A DNA stretch of 64,000 nucleotides, from contig NC_080417.1 of the NCBI RefSeq assembly GCF_029873635.1, positions 33,778,214-33,842,213 on the forward strand. Reading direction: 5' to 3'. This DNA comes from Malania oleifera. Lineage: Eukaryota > Streptophyta > Magnoliopsida > Santalales > Ximeniaceae. The notes under the pieces were generated by a model. It had not been told where the DNA came from. It saw nothing but the letters and a program-made list of their open reading frames with translations, and made no database searches. Shown here piece by piece: positions 23,757 through 35,968 of this stretch (position 1 is its first letter; each line of letters begins with the position of its first letter). The position numbers were made by a program, and so were the translations under genes.

Positions 23757-26700
23757 CATGGCGCCTTCGTCGACGAATCATCTACGCATTTCATCGACGA
23801 ATTGGTTCCTTCAGCGACGAGCCCTATTCCGATATTTTACAACTCGTTCGATATCTCTTTGTTGACGAGGCTCTGCATTTTGGCGATGAAGAGTATAAGG
23901 GCCTTCGTTTACGAGGACAATGGCTTCATTGATGAAGCCTGCAAATTTTACATTTTTACCCCTTTACTTATTTATTTTATCCAAAATTCTAGGGTCGGGT
24001 TCTTATAACCTCCCCTCCTTACAAAAATTTTGCCCTCAAAATTTGTAATCTCTCACTAGATAACTCATCCACATACCAAAATGTATACCTGACTCTAAAA
24101 AGAGCCGACGGCCACCCACATAGTAGTCCCGTCCCAAATATATAACATACCCTCATTTATGGCGGAGGAATACCGGGTTACATACACAGTGTCTCAGGAG
24201 TTCACAATATCACAAAACCCTCCCAGAGACTAACCACATATTAATACTCTAAACAAATACATCAAATACTTACCTAAACTGTACCTATAAACATTACTCC
24301 TTAGAACAAATGTGGATATTTCTGGCTCATTTCCGTCTCCAATTCCCAAGAAGCCTCCTCAACTGCATGATTCCACCACAGTACTTTGACTAGCGGTATC
24401 TCCTTGGTATGTAGCTTCTGAACTTTCTGGTCCAGAATTTGAATGGGTATCTCCTCATACGCCAAAACATCCCCAATCTCTAAGGATTCGTAACTAATCA
24501 CATGTGATGGATCCAACACGTACCTCCTCAACATAGATACCTGGAACACATTGTGGATTTGAGAGAGCTCTGGAGGTAGTGCAATCCTGTATGTTACTGG
24601 ACCCACTCGTTCTAATACCTCGAATGGTTTGATATACTGTGGGCTTAGTTTGCCATTCTTCACGAACCTCATCACCTCTTTCATCAAAGCAATTCTCAGG
24701 AATATCTTATCCCCTACCTCGAATTCCAACTCACGATGGTGAACATCCACGTAACTCTTCTGCCTATTCCGAGTCAATTTAATTCTATCCCTAATAAATC
24801 TGACCTTCTCAGAAGCCTGTTGTACGAGTTCAGGACCCAATATCTGCCGTTCACCAACCTCATCCCAGTATAGAGGAGATAGACACCTCTGACCATACAA
24901 TGCCTCAAACGGTGTCATACCAACACTAACTTAGGAAGCTATTTTATAGGCAAATTCCACTAAGAATCCAACTACCGCCAAATTCTAACACACAAGCCCG
25001 TAACATGTCCCATAACAATACCGCTGGAGCATTAGTCAACCCAAATGGCATGACCAGAAACTTGTAGTGACTATATCTGGTTTGGAAAGCAGTCTTTGCA
25101 ACATCCTCAGTCCTAACTTTCACCTGATGATACCCTGACCGTAAATTGATCTTCGAAAAGACCTGCGTTCCATGTAGCTAGTCAAACAAATCATCTATAC
25201 GAGGCAACAAGTATGGGTTCTTTACTGTTACCTTGTTGATCTCATGGTAATCAATGCACATTCGCATTGACCCATCTTTCTTCTTTATGAACAATACTGG
25301 AGCTCCTCAGGGTGAAATACTAGGTCTGATAAAGCCCTATCCAATGGTTCTTGCAACTACTTCTTCAGCTCTCTAAGTTCAGATGGAGCCATGCGGTATA
25401 GAGTTTTAGAAATCGGTGCCTTGCCTGACAGCAATTCAATAGTGAACTCCACCTCATGATTAGGAGGTAAACCGGGTAAGTCTTCCTAGAATACATCCAA
25501 AAATTCATTAACTACTCAGATATCTTCAAGTTTCAAATCATCCCATGATGGTTCCTTCACACAAGCTTGGTACCCATGACAACCATCCAAGAGTAACCTT
25601 CTCGCCTGCATAGTTGACAGAATCTGTGGCGTCGAACGCACACACGATCCCATGAACTCATATTCCCACTCCCCAAGAGGTCTGAACACCACCACTTTTC
25701 TACGACAATCAATCACGGCAAAATTGGAGGATAACCAATCCATCCCTAGTATAACATCAAACCCATACATGTCGTATACTATTCGATTCACTGGCAACGA
25801 CCTTCCCTTAATTACCACTGGGCAGTTCCCTAACATCTTCCTACATATCAACACGCTCCTAGATGGTGTAGTCATAGACAACCCCTCATCCATTACTTGG
25901 GTTTCAATCCCATACAGTTTCACAAAATTTGTAGATATAAAGTAGTGGGTTGCTCCTGAATTGAATAAAACAATAAGTTTATTTAAAAGTAGTAACATAG
26001 TACATGTCACCACGTTGCCAGCGTGTTCTGCATCCGCTAGAGTAAGCAAGTACACTCTCGCCTAAGCTGTGTTTTCTCGAGGCACCTGGTTCTGACTCGG
26101 TGCAGCTACACTAGTCATCGCTGTAGGACAGTTTTGGGATACTTGCCTCGGTTCGCCATAGCGGTAATAGTTACCCATGAATGGTTGGCACTCCCCATCA
26201 TGCCACTTACGGCACTTGGCACAACACACATGAGATGGATCCCCCTACGGACCCTGCCATTTCGTATTCTAGCGATTTCCTAAACCATAGTTCCTCTTCT
26301 TCCATTGTACCTGTTTAGAACCAGTCTGAGAACCAGAAGGTACCAACCTCTTCTTCTGATCCTGTGCCACCTCATCTTTCTAGAGACCAGCCTCAACTAC
26401 GGTGGATTTCTCCACTAGAACCAAAAACTCCCGAATCTACAGCATTCCTACCAACCTACGGATGTCCTTCCTCATACCCTTATTGAACCTCTAAGCCTTT
26501 TCGTACTTGTTCGAGATCATACATGGTCCAAAGTGAGATAGCTCGATGTATCTAGCTACATAACTCTGCACTGTCAGGGTCCCTTGAGTTAGAATCGAGA
26601 ACTCGTCTGCCTTTGCGTCACGGATGAAAGTTAGGAAGTATCTTTCAAAGAATACCTCCTTAAAATGGGCCCACATCATCCCTGATGAATCAATTCTCTG

Positions 26701-27715
26701 CTCCTCAAGCAGACTCACCGCCATCCACCACCTCTCAGCTTCTCCTGCCAGCTGAAATGTAGGATAGAGAACTTTCTACTCATCGGTGCAGTGTAGAACC
26801 TTCAGTATCTTTTCTATCATTTGTACCCAATTCTTCATCACAATCGGGTTAGAACCTCTAGTAAACGTCGAAGGATGCATGCGGGTGAACTTCTCGATGG
26901 TGCAACTCGTAGCCGTAGGTGGATGCTCCCGTTCCCTAACACTTCGCCCGATCTCTCGTATAATATGCCTGGTCAATCCCCGAGGTATGGAAGGTGACCC
27001 TTCATTCGCAGTCCCCTCCGAACTACTATCCCAGTTGCTATCCTTGGGTTCCATACTGAAAAAAGAATAGGAATAGATTAGCATTCCTATATCATAGCAC
27101 AGTTAACACAGTCATTTGTAGAACAATCATGTTAAACTCTAGACTCTCGGGCCTAGGTCTACCCTACCGCACAAATACAAAACCATTAATGGTTTGCTGT
27201 GATTTTACTGAAATCATCATTCCAGGAAAAACACAGAACACCGTCAATGAATCCTATCTAGCTAAAAGACAACCCTTGATCTACTCTACCCATTCCCAAC
27301 ATCCTATACTCTAGTATGTTCACAAAATCACGCCTAACCAAGTCTACAAGACCTAATAACCTGGTTGACTCTGTTAACAAGTTGTCACATTATGAACCCG
27401 GAAATGGGCCCCAGGGTGTGATTTAGTAACCTAACCTATCCCTGTATCATATAACATCCATGATACTACACAATATAAGGGTCCGACCCCGTATATATGC
27501 AGCGAAAAATTCAACCTAATCCATTCATAAAACCATACTAGAGTCTATACAAAATAGGATCTAGTTCCCCAAAATGCATAACATACCCCGAGTATCTACA
27601 TAACCCAAAATGACTACCTGAGAAAGAACCAGTACTTATACAAGTATCTCTACACACCTAACCAACCACCACGCTCTTGAATCGCTAAGACGCTAATGTT
27701 GGCTAGTGTCACCAA
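23757..27715 (-). mobile_element. Gypsy (Tekay/Del-like) retrotransposon fossil, minus strand
   Basis: This is the same family as the plus-strand element beside it. On the minus strand the parts are: the 3' portion of a 5' LTR (27715-27383), a primer-binding-site-like TTGTTAACAGAG (about 27379-27366), gag (27084-26491), protease (26055-25516), pieces of reverse transcriptase (about 25450-25000), then the integrase C-terminus and a chromodomain-like tail ending YPHLF (24918-24301). A purine tract follows (about 24020-24008), then the start of a 3' LTR (24007 to about 23757) with TCGTCGACGA palindromes. It is an old, heavily broken and rearranged fossil. Confidence 0.82.
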
Positions 27716-27822
27716 GAATGTGCCCTATGCTGGACACCCAAATATTCTCAATCCAGAGTAGCCTACCTCATCACCTATCCACACCTCCTCAGTAATTTTC
27801 CCATCTTGTGATGCCCTTCGTG
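27716..27822 (-). mobile_element. Fragment of a Copia integrase region
   Basis: The minus strand encodes the Copia integrase C-terminal pattern DGKITEEVW and LRIFGCPA. The fragment ends at the target site (ATCTG) of the large LTR element at 27828. On the far side of that element, at 40627, the adjoining part of a Copia integrase resumes on the same strand. Both belong to one fossil, also described at 40622-43079. Confidence 0.75.
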
Positions 27823-27827
27823 ATCTG

Positions 27828-29960
27828 TGTTGGATTTTTGAGTTTGATCTTGATTTTGATGTTGACAAACACAAGTGTCTCATGTGTGTGCTTAGTATTT
27901 TGAACAGGTTATAATTCAACACATACATAAGGAGACTGGAAATGAAAGCCATGAAGGACGTAAAGACTATACCCTAGCTTTCCATGGAGTCTTGAAGAGC
28001 AAAAGGAAGACGAAGACATTTGTTTTTAATTGTATACGCATTTATTTTTATCATTTGGTCTGTAATAATACATGCATTTGCATGATATTGATTTATTGCT
28101 CAAATGACCATAGGTTGACCATAGGACTCTTAACATTTCACCAAAAACCTTTTTCTAAAAAGATTAAAATCATACAAAGTTTTTGGAATAACTTTAAGGT
28201 CAAATTAGTGCTTACAAAGACTCGGTCGACCGATGTTGGATTTTTTGGGCAAAATATTAATTGTTAATGCCCTTGGTCGACCAACCAATTTGAGCTTTAA
28301 TCAGCTCGGTTGACTGAACTATCCCGAAGTCAACATGTTGACCTAGCCTCAGCCGATTGAACATGGTTTGAACATATTGCCCATAGTTGACTGAAGCTGA
28401 GATATGACTTTTCTCACCTTCCTCAACCAACTGAACTGGTTTTTCAAATTGACCTTGGTTGACCAAGTTCAAGACTCGGCAAACTGAACCCTCACCGGGC
28501 GACCGAAACCTCGAAGCCCTAAGAAAATCGCTTTACTCAGCCGATTGACCATTGGCCACGATCGACCGAACTGGAAAGTTGCCTCTGGGCCATTGTGAGT
28601 GTTCGGGCGACCGAACCTCTCAGGTTGCTGTGCTTTTACCATGGTAATTGTGATTAAAATTTAATTAAACTTTTCTAAAATTCCCAATATGTCCCCAACG
28701 GTCATAATTTCCTGAAAAACTATAATTACTCCTTCATTTTCTTTGATTAGTAACTTTGATTAACTAATTTTTCTCTTAAATTATTTTCTTAATCAAAGTT
28801 CCCTCCCTTATATTTTTATTGCAAAATCATTGTTGGGTTAAAATTTTATACTCTTCAAACTCTCTTTATTATTTCTTAGAAAATCTTTTGAAAGAGAGCA
28901 TATATTTTTGTTTGGGCATTTCTTTTTAGAGCACTCACTCTCACACATACTTTATTTTCTTAAAATCATTTTTGAGAGTAGCCTTAAGATTTCTACTGAT
29001 TATCTTCATATTCTTGGAAGAGATTATTTAGTGCACAAATATTTTTGAGCTTAAGTCCTAGCTTCTCCAAATATTTGTTATTGCAAAAATATTTATTGGA
29101 GAACACATTTATCATGTATATATATACACATTTTATTTGTGCAAAATTTATTTGAACACAAAAACCCTAGGCTCTCTTAATATTCCTAGAAAATTATTTT
29201 TGGGAGAAATTTTATTGGGGTCATATCTTTGAGTATTTTATCATACACATCATTTTTCAAAGATTGAAAATATTGTTTTAAGAAAACACTCTTTCTCTAC
29301 TGAGCATAACTCATATCATATTAGAGTGTATGTATTTGAGTTTAAATGTTGTACATCTCTACTTGTATTTAGAAGCATTTTATTATGTGCAAAAACTGAT
29401 TTTATGTATCACTTGGATTCATCCCATAAATTGAATTGGGGAGTCTCCACCCCGTAAGGGAGACTAGTTCAGTTCAACTTGAAAATTGAACTGGGGTGTC
29501 TCCGTCCCATAAAGAAGACCAATTGGGTTCAGCTTGGTAATTGAGCTGAGGTTTACCTCGCCTCGTAAGGAGAGGTTGTAACGGCTTCTGCTCCACCCAT
29601 TTAAGTGAGCATAGATAGTGTAACCCTTGGAGGGTATGCCCAAGGCGGGGACATAGGTTGGTTTGGTCGAATAACAAATATCGTGTGTTTCTCTCTCCTT
29701 ATCTCATTTAAATTTCTGCACCTTAATGTCCATATGTGTATGTCTGTTCATTTATAGTTATAATTATTTGTATGCACACATTCAATTTAAATGAGATTTG
29801 CAGGACTTGTGTATGCATGTATTCATTGTTCAATTGTTTCATATACACATGTATATTTTGAATGGGATATGATATGTGGTGAATCGGCGTTTAGTTTAAA
29901 TTAGATAAAAGTTTAAAAATTCTAATTCACCCCCCTTTTGGGATTACACCAATTCCAACA
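27828..29960 (+). repeat. 5' LTR of the large LTR element
   Basis: The LTR is 2133 bp. Degenerate GGTCGACC-type palindromes cluster at about 28220-28620 in the U3 part. An AT-rich middle is followed by a region with CCGTAAGGGAGAC-like repeats (29440-29580). The end is a C-run, TTTTGGGATTACACC, CCAACA. Confidence 0.85.
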
Positions 29961-30372
29961 ATTGGTATTAGAGTCTGGTTGTAATAAACTTAACCGCTAT
30001 TTGCATAAAGATTGCAACGACTCATATTCGGTGTATCCCTATTTTGAGGGTCAATTCTTTGCAAATCCTCCGCTGTTTTTATTTTGAAGATTTTACTATT
30101 TTAAAATTGAAAATAAATTTTCATTGCACTATCAATTGTTTTGAGGTTTTGGAAAGGGTTTGGTACAGGACATCATATCCCATAGAAAAATAATTTTAAA
30201 ATGCATAGCTTCCCAATATTTGAAAACGATTTGAAAAGCATGACATAATTTTAATGCACATCATTTGAGTGTCATGCATATATATTATGCCTTAGTTACT
30301 AATGGTTTTTAAAAGATCATGTTTAGCATCTGTAGTGAGAAGGAGTTTTGGGAACCATAAAAAGTATTGTAA

Positions 30373-30379
<7 letters not shown>

Positions 30380-30434
<55 letters not shown>
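30380..30434 (+). repeat. (GA)n microsatellite
   Basis: A perfect GA dinucleotide run inside the large LTR element, about 420 bp after its primer-binding site. Confidence 0.95.
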
Positions 30435-30437
<3 letters not shown>

Positions 30438-31277
30438 CATCATTCCGAGTCTAAACAATTAAGAAGGAGTAATGTGAGTTGGTATATCTCTGCCTCCTTC
30501 TCTTTTATTGGATAATTCATACCATGATTCTTATATATATTTGATGCTTTGATTCACATGTTGGATGTTTCGGATTAATTTTTAAATCATGTGAATCTTG
30601 TGATAATTGCATGTCATCTTATGAGAAATATTTTAAAGAAATATTTATACTTATAAGATGTTAGGATCTATTATAAAAAGGGATTATAATGCTTTGAATG
30701 CTTAAATAGTGTTTTGTGCTTAAAAGTTAAATTTTAGAATACACTATTGTAAGAACCATAAGAAAATCTAGCCATTATGTGAATTTTAATGATCATATCC
30801 AATCCAAGCTTAATAAATATACATATATCATTAAAATTGGATATTGTATGATAATATTGGCTACTGTATGCTTAAAGTTGTAAATCCTCTTTATATGGAC
30901 AAGGAAAGTTTATTAGTGAAAATAATTTTCAATGCTATACATGCTTAGAGTTTAAATAATTTAAATATAGTATATTTTGTCCTACACATAGAATTGAGCT
31001 TTAGGGAATTCTTCATAGTGCTATAACTCACATATACCTAAACTCATCATTGAGCTTAAACGATAAATCACTTTCAAATGATAAATTTAATCTAAGAAAT
31101 TCTTAAGCTCATCCCCATATAAAAAAATATAAGTTATGCGACTTACTATTAATTGAATATATAATTCTTTGGCTGCATAATTAAGGGGGAGCAACAATTA
31201 AAAAAAAAATTCATCCAATAAGCAATAAACTATATTATACTTATCTTATCATGTTTATTGGATGACTTGAGTGATAA

Positions 31278-31278
<1 letters not shown>

Positions 31279-31321
<43 letters not shown>
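31279..31321 (+). repeat. (TA)n microsatellite
   Basis: A perfect TA dinucleotide run in the noncoding interior of the large LTR element. Confidence 0.95.
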
Positions 31322-31325
<4 letters not shown>

Positions 31326-32278
31326 CCTTCGCTTAAAGTTTAACTATATTTGATGGATAATTTATTTGCGTTGAATGCTACTGTCCATTGCTTGTAAAAG
31401 TGAATATATTATTTAATGGATATTTTATTTTTATGAATTGTTGTTTGAACTACTGAATACATGCTTGTACTGAATGCCTCCTATATAACTGATGCAGTGA
31501 TGTGAACTACATGCTGGTAGTGGATATAGGTTCTCGCATGCTTAAACTGAATGGTATCTGTATGATGTAGATTGTTATGAATTGCATGCTTTAATCTATC
31601 AAGTTTCAGGTGCAGAAATTTTTGAGAAATGCTCTATTTACAGACGGCATGTTGTCGAAATTTCGTTAGACTTTACCAACATAATCAAAGATCATCATAC
31701 ACACACCTAGATGATAATCAATTTAATGCATGCTGGTTGATCTTCATGAATACATTTATTGAAAATGTATGCAAAATAACTAAATAGTTTAGTACATGTA
31801 AAATCCAAACCACTATATATTTTAAAGACATGTACACATTTTTTTTTTTGTGTCTTAGGATGAACTTAGTTCATGGAGACCATTTGATCCAAATCCTTGG
31901 GTTATGTACTCTCACTTGGGACCTAAATGGTAAAGCATCATCCTTGTAATAAAATGTCACATGCTTTGATGATGGTCTATAAACTAGGAAAATTGCATGA
32001 CTTAGGGGGAGTGTGTTCATCACACACATACTCATTGTGTACTTTGAGTTGTGTTATTCTTATATTGAACCGTTATTGCATTACCTTTGAGTATAACCTT
32101 ATTTGGTTATCATGTATTAAATTGAAATGCAATATGTCACGCTATGTGCTAAATGACTTATATATTCTGCATGCAGAAATCCTTTTAAATGATGAATATA
32201 CGATGACTGCTCTTAATTGAACATCATTCTTGAACTTAATGCAAGTATGTATGCATACAAATATACAGGGGGAGCTTA

Positions 32279-34463
32279 TGTAATGGCCCGAAAAATTTAA
32301 TTAATAAAAATAATAAAAGAAAAGGAAAGGAAAGAGAGAAGGAAAGAAAAAGGAATATTTAAAAGGGTGTCAGCGAGAACTCGTCGACGAACCAACTGGT
32401 CTCGTCGATGAGCATTCTTCTTTGGCCCGTCGATGAGGGCAATGTCTCATCGACGAGGAGCTACCGAGAGGGTTTGAGGTATTCTGAAAATAGTCAACGA
32501 ATTCATGGTCTCATCGATGAGAGTTCTTCATAGGATCGTCAACGAATCCACGTGTCTCGTTGGCGAGTCCCTGCCTATAAATAGCGATTTCTTTTATTTT
32601 CAGTGAGAAAATCTTGCATGACTCCTTTCTCTCTCTAGAAAAACAAACCCTCTGCCTTCTCTCTTTGAATCCGGATTGGATTCAGCCCGATTTGATGATC
32701 CAGAACCACCACGAGATTCATAGGATTGTTCTTTGCAAGGCTGCCGGAGCAGATCGTTGATTTGGGGTTTTGGGGCACCATCCCAAAATCAGGGTAAGTG
32801 AGATAATTTGGAGTTTTCTTGTTAAATATAATTATATGGAGCTTAGGAAGTATTAAATGAGTATTTTTCTGAGATTTGAATGAGTTGGGAATTTTGGATT
32901 ACAGGGTCTCATTTTCTATTTGGTTTAGGCAGGGACTTGAGGAGCAAGTAAGGGGAAATATGTTATATTAGTTTTTATTAACTTTAAACCAGTTAATTTT
33001 TGGGTATTAAATTTTATATATTTTGGTAAATTATTTTGAACAGTGCAGGCATTGAAAATATTATTTTTGATTATATATTATATTGGGAAAAATCGTGTGG
33101 CATGAAAACAACTTTGATAATTAAATGGTTGCGAGTACTGTAGAATTATGATTTATTGTGTGATTGTGAATACTGTTTGGGCTGTGAATTCTGCTTGGTT
33201 GAAAATACTGGTTGTCTTTGGATACTGTCTGATTAAGTATACTATGGTAGATGCGTGGATGAGCTTAAGTGGTTGGTTTTGTTATTGATTTGTGCTGTGG
33301 TTTATGTAAATTGCGTTATAGCGTTGGCAGTGGTATGAGGAGGTCATTATATCGTACCTGATAAAACCGTCATGTAACGTTGGCAGTGGTATGAGGAGGT
33401 CGTTATATGGGCATTTATATTGAGGGGTAAAACATTGGTAGTGGTATGAGGAGTTTGTTTTACCTATTTACCATGAACAGGGTGGTATATGTTGTAATCT
33501 GTGTATGATTAGTCCTTTGTGGACCGTGTAACTTGTGTGATTGATAGTCCTGTGTGGACCAGTCCTCTATAGACGTTGTATTTTGTGTAGATATGGACCC
33601 TGTGTGGGTGTGAATGAAAACTGTACGAATTATCCTATGTGGATTGGTTGTGGTATGCGCATTTTGTGTGGAACTCTATGAAATGACGGCATTGGATATG
33701 TGTAACTCTAATTACATGAGTATTTATGGTAAAGTAAAATTCTTCGCTCGACAACTTGCTGAAAAAGGTGAGTGCTCTGGTAATTATCTTTGGATACCAG
33801 AGTTGAGGGAAGCCACTTTTATAGGCAAGTGACCTTCCCTATTCTCGGAGACTTTACCTAGATACATAACCTGAGGGCTTACTGAGAAAGGTGAGTGCCC
33901 TGGTATTAGCACTATAGTAGAGAGAATCTACTTGTATAGGCAGGTAGACTTCCCTATTCTTGGGAATTATTAGTAAAAATAATTATGTATGTATGTATGT
34001 GATTGGGTGATAGAGAAGTCGACAATGATGTGATTAAGAATGCATTTTCTCAACTGCTATTGATAGTGAAATACAACTGGATGTATATTTTGTGATTATA
34101 TATTAAAAACACTTCAGTCACAGAGTATTGTAACTTATTTCTTCCTTATTGAGAGGTGTCTCACCCCAACGAATATTTAATTTTTTTAGGTCCTCCAGGT
34201 GATTGAGCTTAGAAAGCTCCAGAGCGGGGTAGTTTTGTGAGTAAATAAAAGAACAAATATGTGTATAGACTATGTTTAATGTTTTGTCCTAGTTATGTAA
34301 TATGGAATATGGTTGTACCTTCTTATGGGTTTGCATATGTAAATATAGTACTCTGATATTTTGTTTGAGGTCATGTAATTAATTCTGCTATGTGAATGGT
34401 ATCAAAGACGCGTGGATGGTCTTATAACACTCCAGGCCCCACGTGCGGGTCCGGGGCGTTACA
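32279..34463 (+). repeat. Gypsy-type solo LTR nested in the large LTR element
   Basis: It runs from TGTAATGGCC to GGGGCGTTACA, with flanks GCTTA and ACTTA (shared CTTA). The U3 part has about eight TCGTCGACGA-like palindromes at 32370-32580, then TATAAATAGC near 32575. The middle carries repeats of GGCAGTGGTATGAGGAG (33325-33455), and the end has GAGAGGTGTCTCACC, also present in the Gypsy LTR at 16021-19647. There is no internal domain, so it is a solo LTR. Confidence 0.82.
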
Positions 34464-35968
34464 ACTTAAGCCTTACTTTTAGGAAAAATGAATAAGTGCT
34501 TAATGTCTATAATCTTTTGCATGCTAAGTTTTATTAAGAAGGGTGAACATATAATGGATGTGCTTAAATGAAATTCATCCTTGAATTTAAATGCACTTAT
34601 GTGAGCCTGAGATTTTATAGGGGAGAATAAGCCACTATCTTAAATAAAATAAAAATCACCTGCCTCATGGACTCACACTATTATTGTTTCTACTTTTTGA
34701 GTCTGAAGTCCTTCTAGGTACCATGAACATCATATCTTATCTATATTGCATTAATATTTGATATGGATTGTTCTTGGGGCATATGAACATCATGCATGAC
34801 TTAGTGTTTAATTTTTAGCGCATGTGTGTTCTAGGAAAGATTTTACTGGTAGAACACAAATCTTTTAACGTATATTCAGTAAAATCTGTTAGGAATTAAA
34901 AATAATACTTATACTATTTGAACTCTCAATGAACTTGCATAATTAGCATTAGTATAAGTAGTTAAGAATCTAAGGACTTAGTCAAATTGATAGGGGGAGC
35001 ATTTAAAATTAAATTCCTATGTTGTTGTGCTCACAAACTTTTCTTGCTTAGATTTGATGTTTTGAATTCATTGTGGTGTGTGCTTAATGAAATGATTTTA
35101 TTGAAAATCTTTAATTAAAATATATTGTTTGGCCACAAGTTCTTTGATCTAGCCATATGATCTTAATTTAAATTGTCATATCCTTAGGATCCATATGGTT
35201 GTTTTTCTGGTTATCTATTGAAGTATTTTGTGCTTAAATGCAAAACTAGAAAAACATTTGCTTGCTTGAATTTTATTTAAAGTTTCTTTTTTAGAAAACA
35301 TCGCCCCCTGTCTTTATCGAAAATCATAAGGGGATATATATATATTTATACTTATATACATATATATTTATTTATTTGCAAGAAATGAACTTACATAGAA
35401 CGTATCTTGTTTTCTTGCTTTTGTGCTTAAATGTCTTCATGACTCGTGCTATTCGGTTTTAAGATTTTATGTCATGAAATTTCAAATTTTAAAAAGGTGT
35501 TGCATAACTGGTTCATTGATCTTACATGAAATGGATATGAACTAGTTAGACCACTTTTATGCTCAAACCTACATTTGCTATCATATGTCGTGTGTGTTGA
35601 ACTCAAATCTTTCACGGGTCTTATGATATGTTTAAATTGTCATGGTTTGTGGATAATTCTGGTCTGATCTTGTTAACATGTCATTTTAATCTTTTAAATG
35701 ACCAATTAAGCTGTTTTGTATGCTTAATGATTATATCTTTCAAACAGTTTTAAATTTTTTATGCCCATAATCTATACTAAAAAAGGGAGAGGGTTTTCTA
35801 AGAAAAATAAAAATTATTAAAAAAAAAAAAAGGATTTCTTTTTTAAGTTAAGTTTGTTTTAAATGATCAAACTTTTCTACTTAACTTAACCTTTTTTGCT
35901 GATGCCAAAAGAGGGAGAATTTTATGCGCAAAATGTTTATGACCAAAAGGGAAATCTTTTTTAAGGGC

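Larger units (their letters stand above)
16021..23760 (+). mobile_element. Gypsy (Tekay/Del-like) retrotransposon fossil, plus strand
   Basis: The 5' LTR runs 16021-19647 and includes a nested solo LTR at 16921-18608. A primer-binding site, TTGATATCAAAGC, follows at 19650-19662. Parts in order: gag (about 19980-20560), a CCHC zinc knuckle (about 20856-20900), aspartic protease (about 20909-21160), reverse transcriptase (about 21560-22200), RNase H (about 22460-22850), and integrase zinc-binding and core regions (about 23010-23760). The right end meets another element and its own 3' LTR is not present there. It is a broken fossil with many breaks. The U3 part of the LTR has TCGTCGACGA palindromes at about 16135-16255. 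A long CT microsatellite lies just after the TATA-like region. The Tekay/Del placement is inferred from the integrase-chromodomain tail of its close relative at 24301-24918. Confidence 0.85.

Noticed and set aside
31927-32220. 97-residue open frame as a host gene
   Set aside because: It lies in the noncoding interior of the large LTR element, has no recognisable domain and has AT-driven composition.
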